Source: G963422745 sp965214285 (GTDB taxonomy: Bacteria; Actinomycetota; Acidimicrobiia; Acidimicrobiales; Aldehydirespiratoraceae). From it: DNA of 64,000 bases. This document shows, in pieces, positions 57,482-64,000 of this stretch. The stretch spans positions 1,240,001 through 1,304,000 of the forward strand of contig OZ243946.1 in the NCBI GenBank assembly GCA_965214285.1, written 5' to 3'. Below the pieces are notes generated by a model, which did no database searches, was not told the origin of the DNA, and saw nothing but the letters and a program-made list of their open reading frames with translations. Position 1 is the stretch's first letter. Each line of letters begins with the position of its first letter. A program made the position numbers and the translations under genes.

Positions 57482-58325
57482 GGCTCGGCTCCCGGTCGTC
57501 TGCTGCTGGGGCGCTGTCGGCGTCGCAGGGTAGCCCGCCGTCGCCCGATCCGGCGATTCGGGACCGCCCGCCCGGTGCAGGCCCGGCGGGCTTGACCCGC
57601 AGCGGCGACTTGACCGCATACACCACCAGGCTCTTGCCCAGTATCGGATTCAGCAGCCGCTCGGCGGTTCGGGTGACCCACGGCGCAGCAGTGATGTCCC
57701 ACTCCAGCAGCCGGTGGTAGAGCCGCACCGAGGCGTTGTCTTCGATCTCGTTGTCGGGGCCCAGGGCGCAGCGCAGCCACCAGTACGGCGAGTGCAGGGC
57801 GTGCGAGCGGTGCGACCCGGTCGGCTCCAGGCCCGCGCCGATCAGCTTCCGGCGCAGCTCGCGGCGGCTGTAGATGCGCACGTGGCCGCCGACCGCAGCG
57901 GGTGCGTGATAGTCGGAGCTGAGCCGCCAGCAGAGCCGTTCGGGGAGCTCCGCCGGCACCGTCACCGCCAGGCTGCCGCCGGGCCGCAGCACCCGCATCA
58001 GCTCGTCGAAGGCGGCGATGTCGTCGTCGACGTGCTCGAGCACCTCGGCGGCGATCACCTTGTCGAAGGACTCGTCGGCGAACGGCAGGGCGGTGCCGTC
58101 GCCCTGTATCTGGCCGCGCATCAGAGCGCCGTCAATCGTGGCTTCGTGCTGCATCGTGGCCGTGGTGAAGCGGATCGCCTCCAGCTCGGCGCGGGCCATG
58201 TCGCAGCTCATCACGTGGGCGCCGCGGGCCAGCGCCTCGTAGGTGTGGCGCCCGAAACCGCAGCCCAGGTCCAGCAGCCGGTCGCCTGCCTGCAGGTCAA
58301 ACCGGTCGTAGTCGACGGTCAGCAT
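57471..58325 (-). CDS. SAM-dependent methyltransferase, UbiE/Methyltransf_11-like
   Basis: 284-residue methyltransferase with motif I LLDLGCGFGRHTYEALARGA, the acidic MSCDMARAEL, and FDKVIAAEVLEHVDDDIAAF (motif II region), followed by LRPGGSLAVTVPAELPERLCW. The C-terminal ~110 residues contain an extra domain with HSPYWWLRCALG. The ATG at 58325 shares one base with the upstream glycosyltransferase stop (TGATG). Between a glycosyltransferase and a barrel hydrolase, a glycan or glycolipid methylation role is plausible. Confidence 0.88.
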   Translation of the reverse strand: MLTVDYDRFDLQAGDRLLDLGCGFGRHTYEALARGAHVMSCDMARAELEAIRFTTATMQHEATIDGALMRGQIQGDGTALPFADESFDKVIAAEVLEHVDDDIAAFDELMRVLRPGGSLAVTVPAELPERLCWRLSSDYHAPAAVGGHVRIYSRRELRRKLIGAGLEPTGSHRSHALHSPYWWLRCALGPDNEIEDNASVRLYHRLLEWDITAAPWVTRTAERLLNPILGKSLVVYAVKSPLRVKPAGPAPGGRSRIAGSGDGGLPCDADSAPAADDREPSRAA

Positions 58326-59656
58326 CAGTGCCGGCCCTCCTGCTCCGGCTGTCCCGTCTTGCTCGGCTGTCCCGCCTGCGTCGGCTGCCGGCCCGCTCGT
58401 TCGTGGTCGTCGAGCAGCGCCCGGTACTGATCCACCGTGCGCAGCGCGGTCTGGCGCCACGACCACTGCTCGATCACCCGCCGTCGTCCCGCAGCGCCGA
58501 TCGTGGCCCGCAGGTCCGGCGTGTCGAGCGCCTCGCGGATGGTAGACGCCAGGGCGTCGCTGTCGCCGGGCTCGGTGAGCAGGCAGGTCTGGCCGTGCAC
58601 GCCGGCCACCTCGGGCAGCGCCCCGCCGGTGGTGGCCACCAGCGGCGCCCCGCACGACATCGCCTCGATAGCCGGCAGCGAGAAGCCCTCGTACAGCGAC
58701 GGCACCACCGCCAGCTCGGCCTCGCTGTAGAGCTCCACGATCCGCTGGTCGGTGGCGTCGCTCACGAAGCTCACGCAGTCGGCCAGGCCCAGGTCGGCCA
58801 TGGTGCGCACCGCTGCGGAGTCGGCCCTGGGCTTGCCGATCACGGTCAGGGTCACGTGCCGCTCGGTGCGCAGCTTGGCGACGGCTTCGAGCAGGAAGCG
58901 CAGGCCCTTCATGGCCACGTCCGCACTGGCGGTGGTGACGATGTGGCCGGGGCGTGCCGTGATCGACTCGACGGGCCGGAACAGCTCGGGATCGACCCCG
59001 ACGGGCACCACGTGGATGCGCTCGGGCGCAACGCCGCAGTCGGCGATGATGTCGGCCTTGGACGACTCGCTCACCGACATGATGCGAGGCATCCGCCGGG
59101 CCACCCTGGCCTGCATCTTGGTGAACGAGTACCAGCGGCGCTTTCCGAGACGCTCGGTGACCGAGGCGGCGTGCTGGAGCTCCAGGCGGCGGTCCACGGT
59201 GATCGGGTGGTGGATCGTCTCCAGGACCGGCCAGCCGGAGCGGTGCAGAGCCACGATCCCCCAGCCGAGGGTCTGGTTGTCGTGGATCAGGTCGAAGTCG
59301 GCTCGCCGCCGGCGCAGGTGGCGATGCGCCCGCAGGCTGAATGCGAGCGGCTCGGAGAACGAGCCCGTGGCGAACGACGCGTGCTCCACCACATCGGTCC
59401 AGTCGTCCCACTCCCAGATGCGGGGCTTGCGCATGGGGTGGGGCTCGGCCCAGATGTCGAGGCTGCGCAGCCTGGTGAGCGGGACTGCGGGGTCGAGCAC
59501 CGGGTAGGGCTGGCCGGAGAAGACCTCCACGTGATGGCCCAGGTCGACGAGCGCCTTGCTGAGATGGCGCACGTAGACGCCCTGCCCGCCGACGTGGGGC
59601 TTGCCGCGGTAGCTGAGCAGGGCGATGCGCAGCGGGCCCTCGGCGTGCTCAGCCAT
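58325..59656 (-). CDS. GT4-family glycosyltransferase
   Basis: 443-residue GT-B enzyme. N-terminal IALLSYRGKPHVGGQGVYVRHL is the acceptor-domain start, and the C-terminal donor domain has VVPSLYEGFSLPAIEAMSCGAPLVATTGGALPEV, the EX7E motif of GT4. Many actinobacterial homologues sit next to the same methyltransferase and barrel protein. The C-terminus carries Gln/Pro-rich repeats (QPTQAGQPSKTGQPEQ). ATG at 59656 is the first of the coupled trio; no leaderless -10 is seen. Confidence 0.9.
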   Translation of the reverse strand: MAEHAEGPLRIALLSYRGKPHVGGQGVYVRHLSKALVDLGHHVEVFSGQPYPVLDPAVPLTRLRSLDIWAEPHPMRKPRIWEWDDWTDVVEHASFATGSFSEPLAFSLRAHRHLRRRRADFDLIHDNQTLGWGIVALHRSGWPVLETIHHPITVDRRLELQHAASVTERLGKRRWYSFTKMQARVARRMPRIMSVSESSKADIIADCGVAPERIHVVPVGVDPELFRPVESITARPGHIVTTASADVAMKGLRFLLEAVAKLRTERHVTLTVIGKPRADSAAVRTMADLGLADCVSFVSDATDQRIVELYSEAELAVVPSLYEGFSLPAIEAMSCGAPLVATTGGALPEVAGVHGQTCLLTEPGDSDALASTIREALDTPDLRATIGAAGRRRVIEQWSWRQTALRTVDQYRALLDDHERAGRQPTQAGQPSKTGQPEQEGRH

Positions 59657-59957
59657 CGGCGCGCTCAGCCATCGGCACGACGGGCATCCGGCTGCTCAGC
59701 CGTGGATGCGCCCTGTGGCGGGTTTGGTCGGGCGCGGGCCTGCCGGGGCACGAGTCGGCCAGGACGTGGAACGTGCTCGGACATGAAGGACTAAGGCTTC
59801 CGAGTCGGCGGACGGGAGGTCAAATGATGCCCGCTGAGCCACCGGATGCCACCGCTGAGCCGCTGGATGCCACCGCCGAGCCCGAGCCGCATTCGCCTGA
59901 TCATCGGCAGCTTGACCCAGATAACCGGGCGGCCAATCGGACCAGCGGCGGTCGGGC
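59657..59957. other. 301-bp gap between glycosyltransferase and fpg
   Basis: Holds no supported gene. It contains two tandem 21-bp repeats GAGCCnCnGGATGCCACCGC (59836-59856 and 59857-59877) and an ATG-start frame after GGAGGT (59827-60063) that runs antisense into fpg; the frame is compositionally biased by the repeat and is not called. Confidence 0.5.
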
Positions 59958-60782
59958 TCAGCGGGCCTGGCAGGTCGGGCACCAGGTGCCGGCGCGGCCG
60001 TCGATGATGCGCCGGGCGAGCTCGCGGCCGCAGCGCAGGCACTCCTCGCCGCTGCGCCCGTAGCAGCGCAGGCGCATCCGGTTGGTTCCGGCGCGGCCCT
60101 CGGTGTCCACGTAGTCGCGCAGCGTGGTGCCGCTGTGGTCGAGCCCGGACTGCAGGGCTTCCCGCAGCGCCGCGACCAGGCGAGCCGCCCTCGCCTCGGA
60201 CAGCCTGCGGGTGGCGGGATTGATGCCCGCTGTCCACAGTGCCTCATCGGCGTAGATGTTGCCGACGCCGGCAACGGCCCGCTGGCCGAGCAGGATCGTC
60301 TTGATGGCCCGGTTGCTGCGGCGCACGAAGGCCGCCAGATGCCGCCCGTCGAAGTCGTTGTCGAAGGGCTCCGGGCCCAGGCTGGCGAGCGTTCCGATGG
60401 CCGAGTAGTCGCCCGGCGCCACCACGAAGACCCTGCCGAAGCGGCGCACGTCGTGAAGGGTGAGCGTGCGCTCGTCGTCGAGGCGCCACCAGGCCCGCAG
60501 ATACGCCGCAGCCGGGTCGTCGGAGGGCACGTAGCGCTGCGCCGCCAGCCGCCCTGTCATCCCCAGGTGCACGATCAGCTCGGCCTGTGAGTCGGCGGGG
60601 CCTTCGAGCGCGGCCAGCAGGTACTTGCCGCGGCGTCGCAGGCCCGTGATTTCGCCGCCGATCGCCTCGACCGCCGGGGCGAACTTGGCTGAGGGATGCG
60701 ATCCGGCGTCGACGATCTCGCGGCCGACGAGCCTGGGCGCAAGCTGGCGGCGGATCGTCTCCACCTCGGGCAGCTCGGGCAC
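59958..60782 (-). CDS. mutM: Formamidopyrimidine-DNA glycosylase
   Basis: 274-residue base-excision repair enzyme that removes 8-oxoguanine and formamidopyrimidines. It begins PELPEVETIRRQLAP after the initiator, with Pro2/Glu3 at the active site, and has the helix-two-turn-helix region and a C-terminal zinc finger (CLRCGRELARRIIDGRAGTW then CPTC). The GTG at 60782 lies 6 nt after TAGGGT. Divergent from the topoisomerase gene. Confidence 0.96.
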   Translation of the reverse strand: MPELPEVETIRRQLAPRLVGREIVDAGSHPSAKFAPAVEAIGGEITGLRRRGKYLLAALEGPADSQAELIVHLGMTGRLAAQRYVPSDDPAAAYLRAWWRLDDERTLTLHDVRRFGRVFVVAPGDYSAIGTLASLGPEPFDNDFDGRHLAAFVRRSNRAIKTILLGQRAVAGVGNIYADEALWTAGINPATRRLSEARAARLVAALREALQSGLDHSGTTLRDYVDTEGRAGTNRMRLRCYGRSGEECLRCGRELARRIIDGRAGTWCPTCQAR

Positions 60783-60788
60783 GTCCGA

Positions 60789-60794
60789 ACCCTA
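60789..60794 (-). promoter_or_regulatory. -10 element (TAGGGT) of a leaderless promoter
   Basis: On the minus strand TAGGGT lies 6 nt before the GTG of the glycosylase gene (60782). Confidence 0.5.
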
Positions 60795-60909
60795 CGACGC
60801 CTCGGCCTCCGCGGGACTGTCTCAGTGGTTGGCTACCGTCGCAGCAGTCATCCGACCCAGCATCCTCGCCCGCCCAGGGCCGACGCAAGAGCAAGCCCAG
60901 GAGCACACC

Positions 60910-63399
60910 GTGTCGCAGCTAACGCTCGAATCACCCCAGACCGACTTCGCGCTGGAGGTCGTCGACCTCCCGGTCGCCGAGGAGATGAGCGAGAGCTTCC
61001 TCGCCTACTCGCTGAGCGTCATCACCTCCCGTGCCATACCCGACGTGCGCGACGGCCTCAAGCCCGTGCAGCGCCGCATCCTGTGGTCGATGCTGCAGAT
61101 GGGCATCCGGCCCGACACGGCGTTTCGCAAGTCCGCCCGCATCGTGGGCGACACCATGGGCCGCTACCACCCCCACGGTGACGCCGCCATCTACGACACC
61201 TTGACCCGCATGGGCCAGGACTTCTCGCGGATGGTCCCGTTCATCGACCCCCAGGGCAACTTCGGCTCGCTCGACGACCCGCCGGCGGCGGCCCGCTACA
61301 CCGAGTGCCGGCTCTCCGAGGCGGCGATGACCATGGTGGCCGAGCTCGCCGAGGACACCGTCGAGTTCCGCCCGACCTATGACGGCGAGAGCGAGGAGCC
61401 CGCGGTGCTGCCCGCGCTGCTGCCCAGCCTGCTGGTCAACGGCGCCAGCGGGATCGCCGTGGGCATGGCCACCAACATGGCCCCCCACAACCTCGCCGAG
61501 GCGTATGCGGCGATCGAGCTGGTGATGAACAAGCGCCGCCCCAAGCCGACCATCGACGAGCTGATGAAGGTGCTGCCCGGCCCGGACTTCCCATCGGGGG
61601 GGATCGTGATCGACGACGGCCTGCGCGAGGCCTACGAGACGGGCCGCGGCAGCTTCCGGCTGCGGGCCAGGGTCGAGACCGAGCAGGTCACCCGCGCCCG
61701 CAGCGCTCTCGTGGTCACCGAGCTGCCTTACCTGGTCGGCCCTGAGCGGGTGCTGTCGCGGGTCCAGGAGCTGGCCGCTGCGGGCAAGCTGCCCAACGTC
61801 ACCGGCGTCGCCGACCTCAGCGACATCGGCGGGCTGCGAATCCGCATCGACCTGAAGCCCTCGGTCGACCCGGAGGCCGTGAAGGCCGAGCTCTACAAGC
61901 TCACGCCGCTGGAGGAGACCTTCGGGATCAACAACGTGGCCCTCGTCGACGGCGTGCCCACCTCCCTGGGCGTCTACGACCTGTGCCGGCACTACATCGA
62001 CCACCGCCTGGAAGTCGTCGAGCGCCGCACCCGGCACCGCCTGGGCCGTGCCGAGGCCCGCCTGCACATCCTTGAAGGCCTGCTGCTGGCCCTCGACGCC
62101 ATCGACGAGGTGGTGGCGCTCATCCGGGGATCGCAGACCCCCGCCGAGGCCCGCGCCGGGCTGATCTCACAGTTCGGGCTCACCGAGGCGCAGGCAACCC
62201 AGATACTGGACATGCAGCTGCGGCGGCTCACTGCGCTCGCCAGGATCGAGCTCGAGGCCGAGGCCGACGGCCTGCGCGGCGACATCGCCGGCTACCAGCG
62301 CCTGCTCGGCGACGAGCAGCGGCGCCGCACCCTGGTGTTGCGCGAGCTTGCCGAGGTCGTGGAGGCCCACGGCGCGCCTCGCCGCAGCGAAATCGTCAAG
62401 GCCGGGGATCTGCGGGCATACGAGGCGCCCGCCGGCGGCGATGGCTCCGACGGCGCTGCCGGAAACGGCACCGGCAACGGGGCCGGCCCGGCCAGGCCCT
62501 GCGTGGTCACGCTGTCGACGTCGGGCAGCATCGGGCGTGCCTCGCCGGAGGAGGCCCGGCGCGGCGTGAACGCACAGCACGACCTGCTGGCGGCGCGCCT
62601 CGTCACCTCCACCGCCTCGCAGCTGGCTGCGATCACGTCGGCCGGCCGGGCGCTGCTGGTGCCGTGCGCGGAGATCGCCGAGGCCAAGGGCCGCATGCGC
62701 GGGGCTTCGGCTGCCCGGCTCCTGGGGCTGAGCCGCAGCGAGCAGGTGCTGACCGTCGTCTCAGCCGACAACGGCGCCACGGGCGAGCCTGCCGGGCTCG
62801 ACGCTGCCGCCGGGGAGTCCAAGCTGGTTCTGGTCACCGCCAACGGCATGGCCAAGCCGGTCCGTCCCGGCGAGCTGGCGAAGAAGCCCGAGGCGTCGCT
62901 GATCGACCTGGCCGGAGGCGACTTCGTGAGGGCCGCCTTCACGGTGGCCGACGACCAGGACGTGGTCGTGGTCGCGGATGACGCCCAGACGCTTCGCTTC
63001 GGAGCAGGCGACGTGTCGTCGAGGCGCCGGGCGGGTTCGTCCGTCATCAAGCTGCGCGGCAGCGCTCGGGTGACAGCCGCCGCGCCGGCCGACGAAGACG
63101 ACGTGATCGTGGTCTACACCTCGGCGTCGGGGCTGAAGACGACGCCGGTGGCTGAGTTCGCAGCCAAGCGCAGCGGCGGCATGGGCACCAGGATCGTGCG
63201 GCTCGCCGCCGGCGAGCAGGTGCTGGGCGCCTGGGTCGGCTCGCCCGACAGCGTGCTGCTGGCCCAGATGGGCGCGGATGACAACCCGCGAAAGGTCGAC
63301 CCGCATCCCGTGGAGATCGACCTGGCGCCGACCCGCAGAGACCTGATGCCCAGGCGCACCGAGCGCCAGGTCAAGGTGATCGCCCCCGCCCGCTGGTGA
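60910..63399 (+). CDS. parC: Type IIA topoisomerase subunit A (ParC-like, possibly GyrA)
   Basis: 829-residue DNA-cleavage subunit of gyrase/topoisomerase IV. Catalytic Tyr130 is in AARYTECRLSEAA after Arg129. The quinolone-binding helix reads GRYHPHGDAAIYDTL, with alanine (Ala92) at the position that is Ser83 in E. coli GyrA, as in mycobacteria. The C-terminal domain lacks a clean GyrA box; KRSGGMG is a degenerate candidate, which with the YDGESEEPAVLPALLPSL segment favours ParC over GyrA. An Ala/Gly/Asn insert lies near residues 510-535. GTG start at 60910; the frame to 60625 runs over fpg. No parE or gyrB gene is adjacent. Confidence 0.85.
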   Translation: MSQLTLESPQTDFALEVVDLPVAEEMSESFLAYSLSVITSRAIPDVRDGLKPVQRRILWSMLQMGIRPDTAFRKSARIVGDTMGRYHPHGDAAIYDTLTRMGQDFSRMVPFIDPQGNFGSLDDPPAAARYTECRLSEAAMTMVAELAEDTVEFRPTYDGESEEPAVLPALLPSLLVNGASGIAVGMATNMAPHNLAEAYAAIELVMNKRRPKPTIDELMKVLPGPDFPSGGIVIDDGLREAYETGRGSFRLRARVETEQVTRARSALVVTELPYLVGPERVLSRVQELAAAGKLPNVTGVADLSDIGGLRIRIDLKPSVDPEAVKAELYKLTPLEETFGINNVALVDGVPTSLGVYDLCRHYIDHRLEVVERRTRHRLGRAEARLHILEGLLLALDAIDEVVALIRGSQTPAEARAGLISQFGLTEAQATQILDMQLRRLTALARIELEAEADGLRGDIAGYQRLLGDEQRRRTLVLRELAEVVEAHGAPRRSEIVKAGDLRAYEAPAGGDGSDGAAGNGTGNGAGPARPCVVTLSTSGSIGRASPEEARRGVNAQHDLLAARLVTSTASQLAAITSAGRALLVPCAEIAEAKGRMRGASAARLLGLSRSEQVLTVVSADNGATGEPAGLDAAAGESKLVLVTANGMAKPVRPGELAKKPEASLIDLAGGDFVRAAFTVADDQDVVVVADDAQTLRFGAGDVSSRRRAGSSVIKLRGSARVTAAAPADEDDVIVVYTSASGLKTTPVAEFAAKRSGGMGTRIVRLAAGEQVLGAWVGSPDSVLLAQMGADDNPRKVDPHPVEIDLAPTRRDLMPRRTERQVKVIAPARW

Positions 63400-63421
63400 C
63401 GGCCACGGCCGGAGGATCAGC

Positions 63422-63577
63422 ATGACGATGACAGCCACTATGACCGCTCCGAGACAGCCCCTTGTGTGCGCCCGCCTGGCAGCTGCGTGGGGACCCTGCT
63501 GCATCACCGTGAGCGGTACCCTCCGCCGGGTGGACGGCACAGGGGCACAAGGCGCAAGAGACAGCGCACGGACATGA
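63422..63577 (+). CDS. Small ORF, 51 residues, overlapping the next gene
   Basis: Starts at ATG with GGAGG 8 nt upstream and reads MTMTATMTAPRQPLVCARLA then ...CCITVSGTLRRVDGTG before a stop at 63575-63577 that overlaps the next ATG (ATGA). The good ribosome binding site and coupling suggest it could be a leader or a small partner; the protein itself matches nothing I know. Confidence 0.35.
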   Translation: MTMTATMTAPRQPLVCARLAAAWGPCCITVSGTLRRVDGTGAQGARDSART

Positions 63578-64000
63578 TCGGGCGCACGCCGGAGACGGTC
63601 TTCAACGCAGCGCTTGCAGCGGCGCTTGAGCGGAGACACCCCCGATGGACAGCCGAGGCCGAGCGATCGGACGTGGTGAGAGGGCACAAGGGGCTCAGGC
63701 CCGATCTCCTGATTCGTCCGCACCGCGGGGGAGCGGGCGAGATCGTGCTCATCGAGACCGAGTTCGAGCCAGCCGCGACGGTGGAGGCCGACGCACGCAA
63801 GCGGCTAGGGCTGGTCATCGATGATGCCGGTCAGACGATCCGGCAGGTGGTGGCGCTGCGGATGCCTGCTGGTCTGCGCAGCCTGGGATCGGCAGAGATC
63901 GAGTCTGAGATCGGCAGCGCCGAGTTCGAGTACAGGCTGGTGCGCAGCGACGGAGCGGACCAGGAGGTCTGGTTCCCGGGGTCGGGCTGGCTGACCGGCA
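63574..64000 (+). CDS. Partial protein with PD-(D/E)XK-like N-terminus, cut by window end
   Basis: 142 codons are visible with no stop. The N-terminal sequence TPETVFNAALAAALERRHPR, then LRPDLLIRP, a short turn and EIVLIETEFEP resembles a PD-(D/E)XK nuclease-like fold: a conserved Asp after a Pro, then a hydrophobic strand ending in Glu-x-Glu with a following ADARKRLG. Proteins beginning this way can be large enzymes tied to defence or DNA processing, but the rest is outside the window. The upstream 51-codon ORF overlaps its ATG. Function cannot be assigned. Confidence 0.6.
   Translation, partial: MIGRTPETVFNAALAAALERRHPRWTAEAERSDVVRGHKGLRPDLLIRPHRGGAGEIVLIETEFEPAATVEADARKRLGLVIDDAGQTIRQVVALRMPAGLRSLGSAEIESEIGSAEFEYRLVRSDGADQEVWFPGSGWLTG

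Noticed and set aside
59827..60063. 78-residue plus-strand ORF after GGAGGT
   Set aside because: Runs over a 21-bp repeat and then antisense into fpg; composition follows the repeat, no conservation visible.

Overview
The window is GC-rich, densely packed actinobacterial-type chromosome. Support for this: abundant GTG starts, 1-11 nt overlaps between genes, leaderless-type promoters (TAnnnT 6-7 nt before the start codon), a CIRCE-controlled groEL, an actinobacterial-style HemQ and a stand-alone MoaD/ThiS-like protein. Acidimicrobiia is my best guess at class level; that is inference. There are no phage genes, insertion sequences or CRISPR arrays.

Layout: ispF and an RlmB-type methyltransferase (1-1529) lead into a MacAB-like exporter (1539-5112). 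Next comes a block with a secreted I36-like protein, four related lipoproteins and an ECF-type sigma factor (5150-11316). After tRNA-Thr follow housekeeping genes (LytR_C protein, glycerate kinase, MoaD-like protein, GroEL, nitrobindin-like, FdhD, two RDD proteins, HemQ; 11419-20004), then a branched-chain amino acid-type ABC importer with two binding proteins (20156-27532). A TPP enzyme precedes a second I36-like/lipoprotein pair, a broken copy of the TPP enzyme, a second MacAB-like exporter and a convergent lipoprotein (27587-36426). Hydantoinase/oxoprolinase genes, a tandem-repeat small-peptide locus, amt and glnD follow (36469-44891). A third MacAB-like exporter is fused in one operon with a lipoprotein (44993-49107). 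The rest holds PAC2, GNAT, duplicated sugar dehydrogenases, TesB, two ribbon-helix-helix-like proteins, a glycan-type gene trio, fpg, a ParC/GyrA-like topoisomerase subunit and a truncated gene at the edge.

The most interesting theme is a dispersed system. Seven lipoproteins share an invariant four-cysteine pattern and sit beside all three MacAB-like exporters, whose adaptor subunits carry peptidoglycan-binding domains. Two of the lipoproteins are paired with small secreted I36/crystallin-like proteins. Four of the transcription units share a bipartite upstream element with a constant 25-nt spacing, and most of those also have a 5'-UTR hairpin with compensatory changes. An ECF-type sigma gene lies inside the largest cluster. 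Together this looks like an envelope export or stress module that I cannot match to a described system; its function is not known from sequence.
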